Positions 43,816 through 52,298 of a stretch of 64,000 bases of DNA are shown one piece after another. A program made the position numbers and the translations under genes. The DNA lies in assembly GCA_964409775.1 (NCBI GenBank), contig CAYPEI010000005.1:136674-200673 (forward strand), written 5' to 3'. The notes under the pieces were generated by a model. That model was given only the letters and a program-made list of their open reading frames with translations. It searched no databases and was not told where the DNA came from. The number at the start of each line of letters is the position of its first letter. Positions within the stretch are counted from its first letter, which is position 1. The DNA comes from JAHBXL01 sp964409775 (GTDB taxonomy: Bacteria; Planctomycetota; Phycisphaerae; Phycisphaerales; UBA1924).

Positions 43816-44532
43816 ACCCTGCCCGCGCGGGCGCAGCGGCCTCGCGATGAACGGCTCAAGTTCCGCTGGGACCGACTTGATGCCGCCGCGCTTGGCCTTC
43901 GCTACGGCGTACCAGAGCGACGCATGCATGCGGTATCGCACCTGGTCGGTGATGTTCAGCCCGTTGGCCTCCATGGCGGTGAGGGACCATCGCCACGCGT
44001 GGTACTCCTCGAGGCAGCGCGGCTTGTACACATTGAACCCGATGGCGTGATGACCGATTTCATGGAGAAAGACCGCCGCCGACATCGGGCCGCGGGGGCG
44101 TGGTGCTTCGATGAGCCGCTTGACGGTTCCGTCTCGATAGGTGAGACACCACGCCACGCCGCTCATGCTTGTGCGCCACTTTCGGACGCGGATGGAATAG
44201 GTCCTGAGCATGAGACGCGTGACCGCCTCGTAGCGGGCCTCCATCGAGACAGGCGCCGAAGTCCGGATGTCACTCGTTGGATTCGGGCGAGGAAGGACCG
44301 GCGGGCGACCTTCGGAGGGCGCAACGGGAATCTCTGCCCCCGCGATGAGCGTTTCTGACGCGTCGGGCATCACCGAGGGTTCGCGCGGAAAGGTGGGCGC
44401 CACGCGGACCGGAAAGCCACGGCCCATCGGTTCGATCCACCGCGTCGGGGACTGAGAGCGCGCGGGCGCCTTCGCTGCCGCATTCGCCGGCGAGGATGGA
44501 GCGTCGATCAGGTCCCAGAGCGTGAGCGTCAT
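43807..44532 (-). CDS. HEIGHH-motif putative metallopeptidase
   Basis: A 241-residue soluble protein. The N-terminal 90 residues are Pro/Ala-rich and variable. VFLHEIGHHAIGF (about 155-167) is an HExxH zincin motif, and EEYHAWRWSLTAME follows about 12 residues later, offering a possible third zinc ligand (Glu or His). This resembles toxin/antitoxin-linked ImmA-type or archaemetzincin-like peptidases only in the motif. No signal peptide is seen. The TLTLWDLIDAP start is only 3 bp after the fmt stop in the same direction, so it may be the last gene of a def-fmt operon. Substrate and activity are unknown. Confidence 0.6.
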   Translation of the reverse strand: MTLTLWDLIDAPSSPANAAAKAPARSQSPTRWIEPMGRGFPVRVAPTFPREPSVMPDASETLIAGAEIPVAPSEGRPPVLPRPNPTSDIRTSAPVSMEARYEAVTRLMLRTYSIRVRKWRTSMSGVAWCLTYRDGTVKRLIEAPRPRGPMSAAVFLHEIGHHAIGFNVYKPRCLEEYHAWRWSLTAMEANGLNITDQVRYRMHASLWYAVAKAKRGGIKSVPAELEPFIARPLRPRGQGSR

Positions 44533-44535
44533 GCG

Positions 44536-45558
44536 TCAGGCATCCGGCGAAACGAGGCGAGCCCCGAGTGGGATCGGCCGGCCGCGGGCAAAAGAGGCCC
44601 AATCCATCGGGCGCTTGCCTGCGGGCTGGAGTTCGATGATCTCCAGCGTGGTATGGTTGCCGCAGGATATCACGCCGCGGGCGGGATCGATGATCGTGCC
44701 CGGCTCGTGGTGTGCCTTCGCGGGCGTGGAGGCACCGACACGAACCCGAAGGAGTTTGAGCGAGACCGGGGCTGTGCCGTGGCCAATATGCAACTCGGTC
44801 GTGACCCCGGGCCATGGGGTCAGCGCGTGGACCTGTCGCCGCAGGAAGTCCGCGGGCTGGTGGAAGTCGATCAAGCCATCGGACTTGGCGAGTTTGGTCG
44901 CGATCGTGACGAGCGATTCGTCCTGATGACGGGCCGACAGGCTGCCCGCGGCGTGCTGCGCAAGAACCTGCTCCACCAGCGCTGGGCCCGCGACGGACAG
45001 AATGTCGTGGAGTTCACCGGCGGTGATCTGAGGATCGATCGCGAGGGGAGGCTCGGACTGCGCAAGGATCAGCCCGGCGTCCATGCGGTCCGCGAGCGTG
45101 ATGATCGAGTTGCCCGTCGATTTGTCGCCACCGAGGATCGCCGCGTTGATCGGCGCTGCGCCGCGCCATCGCGGCAGCAGCGACGCATGGAGGTTGATTG
45201 CGAACACACCTTCGAGCAGCCGCGGCGAGAGTTTCTGACCAAAGGCGATCACGACGAACACCGGACCCTGGCGGTCGGCCGGCGGATGCGGAGAATTGTC
45301 AGCATGCGTCGGCAACGCGAGTTGGCGGATCCGTTCGACAACCTCCGGGTCGTTGACCCTTGGAGGCTTCAGGATCGGAGTGTGGGGGAGGTGCTCGGCC
45401 GCCCACGCCGCGATGGGAGTGGGCGTGAGTCGGCCCCCGCGGCCGGCGGGCTTGTCCGGCTGCGTGACGATCGCGGCTACGTCATGGCCGCCGCTCCGCA
45501 CGAGGTGCGCAAGCGTGGGGAGACCGAAGGCGCCGGATCCGAAGAAGACGAGCCGCAT
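44536..45558 (-). CDS. fmt: Methionyl-tRNA formyltransferase
   Basis: A 340-residue enzyme that formylates Met-tRNAi for initiation. The N-terminal domain starts MRLVFFGSGAFGLPTLAHL. INLHASLLPRWRGAAPI holds the catalytic N-x-H and SLLPxxRG motif, and MDAGLILAQ follows. The C-terminal OB-like domain includes VHALTPWPGVTTEL. An insert with NSPHPPADRQ before FVVIAFGQKLS is somewhat longer than usual. ATG 45558 starts the family sequence. TACACT lies 8 nt upstream (45567-45572 on the minus strand) and def is 23 bp upstream, so it may be read from both an internal leaderless start and the def transcript. Confidence 0.93.
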   Translation of the reverse strand: MRLVFFGSGAFGLPTLAHLVRSGGHDVAAIVTQPDKPAGRGGRLTPTPIAAWAAEHLPHTPILKPPRVNDPEVVERIRQLALPTHADNSPHPPADRQGPVFVVIAFGQKLSPRLLEGVFAINLHASLLPRWRGAAPINAAILGGDKSTGNSIITLADRMDAGLILAQSEPPLAIDPQITAGELHDILSVAGPALVEQVLAQHAAGSLSARHQDESLVTIATKLAKSDGLIDFHQPADFLRRQVHALTPWPGVTTELHIGHGTAPVSLKLLRVRVGASTPAKAHHEPGTIIDPARGVISCGNHTTLEIIELQPAGKRPMDWASFARGRPIPLGARLVSPDA

Positions 45559-45566
45559 GGATGGCG

Positions 45567-45572
45567 AGTGTA
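45567..45572 (-). promoter_or_regulatory. -10-like hexamer before fmt
   Basis: TACACT on the minus strand ends 8 nt before ATG 45558, within the 23-bp def-fmt gap. No -35 is evident. Confidence 0.3.
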
Positions 45573-45581
45573 GAGAGCCCT

Positions 45582-46139
45582 CTACCGCGATGCAGAGCGT
45601 TCGAGTTCGCGGACAGCCGAGCGGTTCTTCAGACGCGAGATCTGCGTCATCTTGTCGATGATGAGTACGCCATCGAGATGGTCGGCCTCGTGCTGCCAGC
45701 ATCGGGCCAGCAGGCCCGTGCCGGTCTGCGTAAACGTGCGGCCGTCAAGGCCGGTTGCGGTGACGGTGATGGTGGGGGGGCGAAGCACCTCACCGAGAAT
45801 CTCAGGCAGAGACAGGCACCCCTCGCTCATTGGTTCCGGGGCTCCGGCGGGATGGCTGAGCACCGGGTTGATGAACACCCGTGCCTCACGCATGGCGTCC
45901 GGCGGCTCTTTCGAGGCCGACCGCTTGTCGCTCTCGGGCACAAACGCGACGAACATCCGCCACGGCAGGCCGACCTGGGGGGCGGCGAGGCCGATGCCCT
46001 CGGCTTCGTGCATGAGTTCGATCATCCGATGGGCCACCGCGCGGACCTCGTCGGTAATCGCCGCGACCGGCCGCGCCTTGGCGCGAAGCACCTCATCGGG
46101 ATAGGTCCGGATTGTGAGGCCCGCCGGGTCGACGCTCAT
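45582..46139 (-). CDS. def: Peptide deformylase
   Basis: A 185-residue metalloenzyme that removes the N-formyl group from new proteins. All three signature motifs are intact: EGIGLAAPQVG, EGCLSLP with the Cys ligand, and QHEADHLDG with HExxH. An acidic/basic insert (DKRSASKEPPDAMREA) sits between motifs 1 and 2. The C-terminal tail (RLKNRSAVRELERSASR) is short. It is upstream of fmt in the same direction, the usual def-fmt pairing. ATG 46139 is preferred because the family sequence begins there and TACCCT lies 6 nt upstream, which fits a leaderless start. Confidence 0.94.
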   Translation of the reverse strand: MSVDPAGLTIRTYPDEVLRAKARPVAAITDEVRAVAHRMIELMHEAEGIGLAAPQVGLPWRMFVAFVPESDKRSASKEPPDAMREARVFINPVLSHPAGAPEPMSEGCLSLPEILGEVLRPPTITVTATGLDGRTFTQTGTGLLARCWQHEADHLDGVLIIDKMTQISRLKNRSAVRELERSASR

Positions 46140-46145
46140 GAGACG

Positions 46146-46151
46146 AGGGTA
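46146..46151 (-). promoter_or_regulatory. -10-like hexamer before def
   Basis: TACCCT on the minus strand ends 6 nt before ATG 46139. No Shine-Dalgarno and no clear -35 are present. Confidence 0.35.
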
Positions 46152-46258
46152 GGAGTCGGAGCGAGGGATCGGGCGGGGAGGATCATGCGTATGAGTGGTG
46201 GCGGGGAGGTGTCGGCGGTCCGATAGAGGGGGAACCAGCATCGGCGCAAGGGTGGTCG

Positions 46259-46288
46259 TTGACGGTCCGGCCCGAAAGCCGGTAGGAT
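46259..46288 (+). promoter_or_regulatory. Promoter with inverted repeat in its spacer
   Basis: TTGACG (46259-46264) and TAGGAT (46283-46288) are 18 bp apart. CCGGC (46267-46271) and GCCGG (46278-46282) form an inverted repeat inside the spacer, a possible operator. It would drive the TPR-kdsB unit with a leader of about 55 nt. Confidence 0.6.
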
Positions 46289-46349
46289 TGCGTCCGGATC
46301 GATTCGGTTTGTGGTTCGAGCGGAGTCTCGGCGCGACAAGGAGCGGTCA

Positions 46350-47930
46350 TTGGCCTGGTTTGGCAAGAAGAAGGAATCGACGCCTGAGAGCAAGGCCGCG
46401 CCCGTCGCTGCCAATGGTTCGTCCGTGGAAAAGCCCGCGGAGACGGCAAAGCCCGCGCCGGCGTTCGACTACTCCCCGGACAAGGCCGAGAAGTTCTTCG
46501 ATCGCGCGGCGGGCCTGCACGATGCGACCAACTACGGGTACGCCATGCAGTTGTGGCTCGGCGGCATTCGGCAGGACCCCACCAGCATGAAGGGCCTCGA
46601 GGGGTTCATGCGTTCGGCTCAGGCCTACACGCTTGAGAGCAAGGGAAAGGGCCCGTCCAAGGACATCGTCAAGATGTTCTCCGGCGGCAAGTCTGATTTG
46701 GATCGATTCCTGTACGACCTGCTGATGTGGGGCTGCCGAATCACCGACGCCGGGCTTGCTGTGAAAGCGATGCAGAGCGCATCAAAACTCGGTCTGAAGG
46801 ATCCGGCGATCTGGATCGCGGACCGGGCGGCAGGGGCCGCATCCCAGGAGAAACGTCCGCGCGTCGAGTACCTGATCGCCGCGCTGGAAGTCTTTGAGAA
46901 GTACCAGCGGTTTGACAAGGCCGTGACGGTCGGCGAAGCCGCGGTCAGGCTCGCGCCGCAGGACGGCAGACTGGCGACGCGGGTCAAGAACCTCTCGGCC
47001 GAGTCCACGATGCACCGGGGCGGCTTCGACCAGGCGGGCCAGGCGGGCGGCTTCCGTCAGAACGTCCGTGACTCGCAGAAGCAGAAAGACATCGAGGACG
47101 AGGACCGCGTCGTCAAGACCGAAGAGACGCTGGATCGGTTGGTGGAGAAGTCACGCCTGGAGTACGAGGCGAACCCTGCCGACCGGCCCGCGATTAACAA
47201 GTACGGCAAGTTCCTGCTCGAGCGCGGCAAGCCGGAAGACGAGGAAGCCGCCCACGCGTTGTTCCTGGCGGGTTTCGAGGCTACGCGAGAGTTCCGCTAC
47301 AAGGAGCAGGCCGAGCGCATCCGAATCATCCAGGCTCGCCGACGGGTTTTGAAACTCAAGGCCGCGGTCGAGGCCGCCGGCTCGGACGAGTCCGCGCTCG
47401 ATGAGTACCGCCGCGCTCGTCAGGAACTGCTCGAACGCGAGACGAGCGCGCTGGAAGAGCAGGTCGCGGCCTACCCGACCGACCTGATCAAGAAGTACGA
47501 ACTGGGCCGCGTCTATTACGCGTCGCAGCGGTATGACCGCGCGATCGGCCTGTTCCAGGAGGCCAAGGCCGACCCGAAGAACCGTTCGAAGGTGCTGAAC
47601 CTGCTCGGGCTGTCGTTCCTGCACATGGACGGCTTCACCGATGAAGCCATCGAGACTCTGCGGCAGGCGCTGGCCTCGCACGACACGCACACCGACGAGA
47701 TCGGCATGGAACTCCGCTACGGATTGATGCAGGCATTGGCGATGCGTGCGCGTGAAACCGGTGACGTGGCGGACGCGGAAGAAGCGTACAAACTCGCGGC
47801 GGGGATCACGATTCAGAAGATTGATTACAAGGATGTCCGCAAACACCGGGATGATCTCAAGGCTCTGCTCGCGCAACTCAAGGGCGGCGGCGCGGGCGCA
47901 ACGCCACCTCCCAGCGGAGCCTTGGGGTGA
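46350..47930 (+). CDS. TPR-repeat protein
   Basis: A 526-residue soluble protein without signal peptide or TM. It starts AWFGKKKES, followed by a Lys/Pro/Ala-rich linker and helical repeats (about 45-210, FFDRAAGLHDATNYGYAMQLWLGGIRQDP). The middle is a charged coiled coil (about 225-370, with EDEDRVVKTEETLDRLVEKSRLEYEANP). More TPRs follow (about 380-500, YELGRVYYASQRYDRAIGLFQEAK). The end is Gly-rich. It is probably a cytoplasmic scaffold; partners are unknown. TTG 46350 is chosen as start because AAGGAG lies 6 nt before it; ATG 46311 has no such site. It overlaps kdsB by 4 bp. Confidence 0.8.
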   Translation: MAWFGKKKESTPESKAAPVAANGSSVEKPAETAKPAPAFDYSPDKAEKFFDRAAGLHDATNYGYAMQLWLGGIRQDPTSMKGLEGFMRSAQAYTLESKGKGPSKDIVKMFSGGKSDLDRFLYDLLMWGCRITDAGLAVKAMQSASKLGLKDPAIWIADRAAGAASQEKRPRVEYLIAALEVFEKYQRFDKAVTVGEAAVRLAPQDGRLATRVKNLSAESTMHRGGFDQAGQAGGFRQNVRDSQKQKDIEDEDRVVKTEETLDRLVEKSRLEYEANPADRPAINKYGKFLLERGKPEDEEAAHALFLAGFEATREFRYKEQAERIRIIQARRRVLKLKAAVEAAGSDESALDEYRRARQELLERETSALEEQVAAYPTDLIKKYELGRVYYASQRYDRAIGLFQEAKADPKNRSKVLNLLGLSFLHMDGFTDEAIETLRQALASHDTHTDEIGMELRYGLMQALAMRARETGDVADAEEAYKLAAGITIQKIDYKDVRKHRDDLKALLAQLKGGGAGATPPPSGALG

Positions 47931-48757
47931 GCATCGCCCGTGCATCCGTCTCCGGCGGGAAACCCCTGTCGGGCGCGATCGCGATCATCCCGGCGCGCCT
48001 CGGCTCGACACGCTTCCCGGGCAAAGTGTTGGCCGACCGCACCGGAAAGCCGCTGATTCAGCATGTGTGGGAGTCGACTCGGCGAGCGACATGTCTGTCG
48101 CGCGTGGTGATTGCCACCGATGACGACCGCGTGACGGCGGCCGCGCGGGGATTCGGCGCAGAAGCAGTCCTGACCAGTGCCGAGCATCCCAACGGCACGA
48201 GCCGCCTTGCGGAGGCCGCGGCGAAACTGGGACTCGCCTCCGACGCCATCGTCGTGAATTTGCAGGGCGACGAGCCGGAACTCGACCCTTCGGTGATCGA
48301 TGACTCTGTAGCGGCGCTGATGGTGGGGGAAGTGCGCGGGGCGATGATCGCGACCGCGGCGACGCCGATGCTGGTCAGAGAGCAGGGGAATGGGGACAAT
48401 CCCGACGACCCCAACATCGTGAAGGTCGTCCTTTCTCGTGACGGGTTCGCGTTGTATTTCTCCCGTTCGCGGATCCCGTTCGACCGGGACGGGACAGGGG
48501 GCGAAGCGGCACGGTGTCTGCGTCACATCGGTCTGTACGTCTATCGGCGGGCAACGCTGGAGCGATACGCCGCCATGGCTCCGACGCCCCTTGAGCAGGC
48601 TGAGAAACTGGAGCAACTTCGGGCGCTCGAGAACGGCCTCCGCATCGCTGTGGCGGTTGTGCGCCCGGAGGCGACGGGAGGGGGTGGGATCGACACCCCG
48701 GAGCAGTACGAGGCGTTCGTTCAGCGGGTCATGTCGCAGCGAGTGAGCAGGACGTAA
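47927..48757 (+). CDS. kdsB: 3-deoxy-manno-octulosonate cytidylyltransferase
   Basis: A 276-residue enzyme that makes CMP-Kdo, the activated donor for lipid A-core synthesis. IPARLGSTRFPGKVLAD is the nucleotide-binding loop. VVNLQGDEPELDP contains the metal-site Asp. HIGLYVYRRATLERY and LEQAEKLEQLRALENGLRI, then GIDTPEQYEAF, complete the signature set. GTG 47927 overlaps the TGA of the TPR gene (47927-47930), so it is translationally coupled. It indicates that the organism makes Kdo and thus some form of LPS. No other Kdo-pathway gene is in the window. Confidence 0.94.
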   Translation: MSIARASVSGGKPLSGAIAIIPARLGSTRFPGKVLADRTGKPLIQHVWESTRRATCLSRVVIATDDDRVTAAARGFGAEAVLTSAEHPNGTSRLAEAAAKLGLASDAIVVNLQGDEPELDPSVIDDSVAALMVGEVRGAMIATAATPMLVREQGNGDNPDDPNIVKVVLSRDGFALYFSRSRIPFDRDGTGGEAARCLRHIGLYVYRRATLERYAAMAPTPLEQAEKLEQLRALENGLRIAVAVVRPEATGGGGIDTPEQYEAFVQRVMSQRVSRT

Positions 48758-48775
48758 ACGCCCGAACACGCGGCG

Positions 48776-48781
48776 TACACT
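48776..48781 (+). promoter_or_regulatory. -10-like hexamer before alaS
   Basis: TACACT ends 6 nt before ATG 48788. CCGCCC between them cannot serve as a Shine-Dalgarno. Leaderless start suspected. Confidence 0.45.
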
Positions 48782-48787
48782 CCGCCC

Positions 48788-51733
48788 ATGAACTGGCCCG
48801 TTTCACGCGTCCGATCCACCTTCGTCGACTTCTTCGTCAAGCAGCACGCGCACCGATTCGTGGCCTCTTCGCCGGTGGTGCCGCACGACGATCCGACCCT
48901 GCTCTTCACCAACGCGGGGATGAATCAGTTCAAACCGCTGTTCCTGGGTCGGGCCGAGCCCGGCTCGCCCCTGTTCGGGCTGAAGCGCGCCGCGAACAGC
49001 CAGAAGTGCATCCGCGCGGGCGGGAAGCACAACGATCTCGAGGACGTCGGCAAGGACACATACCACCACACGTTTTTCGAGATGCTCGGCAACTGGTCGT
49101 TCGGCGATTACTTCAAGAAGGAAGCGGTGGAGTGGTCGTGGGAACTGCTGACAAAGGTGTATGGCCTGCCCGCGGCGGCGCTCTACGCGACGTACTTCGG
49201 CGGCAACAAGGAGGCGGGGCTGGAGCCTGACCTCGAGACCAAGGCGCTGTGGGAGAAGTTCCTGCCGCCGGAACGTGTCCTGCCGGGCAACATGAAGGAC
49301 AACTTCTGGGAGATGGGCGAGACCGGCCCGTGCGGACCCTGCACCGAGATCCATGTCGATCGCCTCACGGCGATGGGGCTGGAGAGCCGCATGGTCGCCG
49401 GCCTCGTGAACACCGGTGACCCCGATGTGATCGAGATCTGGAACAACGTCTTTATCCAGTTCAACCGCGAGGAGGGCGGCAGGCTCTCCACCCTGCCCGC
49501 CAAGCACGTCGACACCGGGATGGGCCTTGAGCGGCTGACCAGTATCCTCCAGAACAAGCGGTCCAACTACGACACCGATGTGTTCATGCCCATCTTCGCG
49601 GCGATCGAGCGCATCACCGGGGCGCGGGCCTACATGGGCAAACTCGGCACGCACGATGTCGGCAACATTGACACGGCATACCGCGTGATCGCCGACCACA
49701 TCCGCACAATTACCTTTGCGATCACCGATGGCGCAGTGCCCAGCAATGAGGGCCGCGGCTATGTCCTGCGGCGCATCCTGCGGCGCGCGGTGCGGTATGG
49801 CCGGCAAACGCTGGGAGCCAAGCCGGGCTTCTTCGCCCAACTTGTGAACTCCGTGGTCGAGACTTTCGGCGAGTTCTTCCCGGAACTTCGCAAGAACCCG
49901 GATCGAGTGATCGGGATCATCCGCGAAGAAGAAGAAAGTTTCGGGCGTACGCTGGATCGGGGCATCAAACTGTTCGAGGAAGCGGCGCATCGCGCGCAGG
50001 CGGTCCGCCAGGCCGGCGGAGGTTCCAAGGACTCTGCGCAGATCTCCGCGGACGACGCGTTCAGGCTCTACGACACCTACGGCTTCCCGCCGGACCTGAC
50101 AGCACAGATGGCAGAGGAACGCGGCATGAAGGTGGATGTCGCGGGCTACGAGCGCCTTATGGAAGGGGCACGCGAAAAGGCCCGCGCGGGCTCGGGCGGC
50201 AAGTTCGCCGCCGAGGCGGGCGGCGCGGCGATGCTCCCGCCCGATGCGATCGCCCGGCTCTCGGGCGCGCTCGCAGTCGACAAGACCGCGGACATCGACA
50301 AGTTCCACGGCCGCACCATCCGGGCGACGGTCAAGGCCATCTGGAACGGTCAGAACTTCGACGAACGTGCCCACGCGGCGCACGGTCGCGCGAGCGTCCT
50401 CGGGATCGTGCTCGACAAGACCAACTTCTATGCAGAAATGGGCGGTCAGGAGGCCGACCACGGTCGCATCAATGTCTCTCGCGAGTCACGCACGCATCAT
50501 GGCGATCAGCACGAGGGCGGCGAGTTCCGCGTCGAGGATGTCCGCGCGTTCGGTGGGTATGTCCTGCACATCGGTCACGTGCTCAGGGGCGAACTGGCCG
50601 TCGGCGACGATGTGCAGTTGACGATCGATGCGCAGCGCCGCGCGGGCGTCACCGCCAACCACACCGCGACCCACCTGCTCAACCTCGGTCTGCGGCAGAC
50701 CCTCGGAGACGGGGTCGATCAGAAGGGCTCGCTCGTCGCGCAGGACCGCCTCCGATTCGACTTTTCCCACGGCAAGGCGGTTTCCCCTGACGAACTGGGC
50801 AAGGTTGAGAGCGTTGTGCGCGATCGCATCGCCAGGGATCTGGCGGTGCACACCGACACCGCGCCGCTCTTTGTCGCCAGGCAGGTCGAGGGCTTGCGGG
50901 CGGTCTTTGGCGAGGCGTACCCCGATCCCGTGCGAGTCGTTTCGATCGGCGCGCCGGTCGCCGCGATCCTCGACAAGCCCAAGGACGCAAAGTGGCGAGA
51001 GTTCTCGCTGGAGTTCTGTGGCGGCACCCACGTCGAGCGGACCGGGCAGATCCACCACTTTGCGATCGTGTCGGAGGAGGCGGTGGCCAAGGGTGTGCGC
51101 CGCATCGTGGCCCTCACGGGCGTGCCGGCGATGGCCGCCGTCCAGGCCGCGGACAATCTCGCCCGTCGAATTCACGCTGCCGCGAAACTCAGTGAATCAG
51201 ACCTGAGCGCAACCGTCACGGAGGTCGGCAACGAGATCGACCAGATGACGCTCCCGGCCGCCAGGAAGGCGGAACTCCGCGCCGCGCTCGCCCAACTTCA
51301 GGAACGCGTCAAGGGCGCGCAAAAGCAAGCCGCTGCGGGTCGTGCGGCGGAGGCCGCGAGTTTCGCCCGGCAGATCGGCCAGTCCGCCGCCGGTTCCCTG
51401 GAGGACTTTGTCATCAACACGATCGAAGTCGGCGACGATCGGAAGGCGCTGCAGGCCGCGGTGAACACAGTCGTCCAACTCTGCCCGAAGAAGGCGGTGA
51501 TGCTCGTCTCGCCGGATACGGAGGGAAACAAGATCGCCATCCTCGCCGTCGTGCCCGAGGCGCTGATCAAGCGCGGGCTCAAGGCTGGCGACTGGGTCAA
51601 AGCCGCGGCGGAAGCGTGCGGCGGCAAGGGCGGCGGCAAGCCCGACAACGCGCAGGGCGGCGGGACGGATGTCTCCAAACTCCGGGACACCCTTGACGCT
51701 GCCCGGACATTCGCCGCGAGGCTCCTGGCGTAA
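48788..51733 (+). CDS. alaS: Alanyl-tRNA synthetase
   Basis: A 981-residue class II synthetase, somewhat longer than the usual 870-880. The aminoacylation domain begins with RSTFVDFFVKQHAHRFVASSPVVPHDDPTLLFTNAGMNQFKPLFLG. KHNDLEDVGKDTYHHTFFEMLGNWSFGDYFKKEAVEWSWELLT and the GMGLERL motif 3 are intact. The editing domain has the zinc set HTATH (about 624) and CGGTH (about 743). The C-Ala domain follows a coiled coil and ends in the Gly-rich GGKGGGKPDNAQGGG type sequence. Inserts near 410-470 and 560-600 account for the extra length. ATG 48788 lies 30 bp after kdsB. Confidence 0.97.
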   Translation: MNWPVSRVRSTFVDFFVKQHAHRFVASSPVVPHDDPTLLFTNAGMNQFKPLFLGRAEPGSPLFGLKRAANSQKCIRAGGKHNDLEDVGKDTYHHTFFEMLGNWSFGDYFKKEAVEWSWELLTKVYGLPAAALYATYFGGNKEAGLEPDLETKALWEKFLPPERVLPGNMKDNFWEMGETGPCGPCTEIHVDRLTAMGLESRMVAGLVNTGDPDVIEIWNNVFIQFNREEGGRLSTLPAKHVDTGMGLERLTSILQNKRSNYDTDVFMPIFAAIERITGARAYMGKLGTHDVGNIDTAYRVIADHIRTITFAITDGAVPSNEGRGYVLRRILRRAVRYGRQTLGAKPGFFAQLVNSVVETFGEFFPELRKNPDRVIGIIREEEESFGRTLDRGIKLFEEAAHRAQAVRQAGGGSKDSAQISADDAFRLYDTYGFPPDLTAQMAEERGMKVDVAGYERLMEGAREKARAGSGGKFAAEAGGAAMLPPDAIARLSGALAVDKTADIDKFHGRTIRATVKAIWNGQNFDERAHAAHGRASVLGIVLDKTNFYAEMGGQEADHGRINVSRESRTHHGDQHEGGEFRVEDVRAFGGYVLHIGHVLRGELAVGDDVQLTIDAQRRAGVTANHTATHLLNLGLRQTLGDGVDQKGSLVAQDRLRFDFSHGKAVSPDELGKVESVVRDRIARDLAVHTDTAPLFVARQVEGLRAVFGEAYPDPVRVVSIGAPVAAILDKPKDAKWREFSLEFCGGTHVERTGQIHHFAIVSEEAVAKGVRRIVALTGVPAMAAVQAADNLARRIHAAAKLSESDLSATVTEVGNEIDQMTLPAARKAELRAALAQLQERVKGAQKQAAAGRAAEAASFARQIGQSAAGSLEDFVINTIEVGDDRKALQAAVNTVVQLCPKKAVMLVSPDTEGNKIAILAVVPEALIKRGLKAGDWVKAAAEACGGKGGGKPDNAQGGGTDVSKLRDTLDAARTFAARLLA

Positions 51734-51736
51734 GGC

Positions 51737-52189
51737 ATGCAACAGGATCCTCCCGACAGGCCTTCTCAGCGGCCCGATGACTCTGAGGCCGCGCCTTCCG
51801 GGCTGCCCGATCGCGTCGACGAGTTGCCCGGATGGCGAGAGCCCCCCAAGGCTCCCGAGATTCCCGATGTTCTCCTCCGCCCGGTCGATCATCCCTCGCG
51901 CCGGAAGGGGCAGGGCGGTCCTTCAACGATGGAATCGTTCTCAGACGCGGGGAAGGCCTGGGGGATCGCCCTCGACTTCGTCGCGACGGTTCTTGTGGGA
52001 ATGCTCCTGGGCTGGCTCGCAGGAAAGTGGCTCGGTCACAGCCCGGCGTTCGTGCTTGGGGGTCTTGCCGTGGGCTTGATCACCGCGTTCGTGCGAATCG
52101 TGCGAGCGACCCAGCGTGCCGAGGAACGGGAAGCCCAAGCCCGAGCCAAAGCCCGCGGTGGTTCGCCCGGTTCAAAGCCGCGAGGCTGA
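51737..52189 (+). CDS. atpZ: AtpZ/AtpI-family small membrane protein
   Basis: A 150-residue protein at the head of the ATP synthase cluster. The first 70 residues are Pro/Asp/Arg-rich and disordered. Two TMs follow: GIALDFVATVLVGMLLGWLAGKWLG (about 76-100) and PAFVLGGLAVGLITAFVRIVR (about 103-123). The two-TM hairpin with GxxLGxxxGxWL is typical of AtpZ, which forms a complex with AtpI involved in Mg/Ca handling or c-ring assembly. The basic tail is variable. It starts 3 bp after the alaS stop. Confidence 0.8.
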   Translation: MQQDPPDRPSQRPDDSEAAPSGLPDRVDELPGWREPPKAPEIPDVLLRPVDHPSRRKGQGGPSTMESFSDAGKAWGIALDFVATVLVGMLLGWLAGKWLGHSPAFVLGGLAVGLITAFVRIVRATQRAEEREAQARAKARGGSPGSKPRG

Positions 52190-52298
52190 GCCCAGGATGC
52201 AGCCTCGCCGACAGGGGTGCCGCGGGCTATCCTAGTACCCCTCGAAACGGATCCGAACATTCGCCGGATTTCGAGTGGTTGGAGTGATCAAGGCAGAG

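Noticed and set aside
48803..50461. 552-codon minus-strand open frame in alaS
   Set aside because: Antisense to a highly conserved synthetase; no independent promoter or motif.
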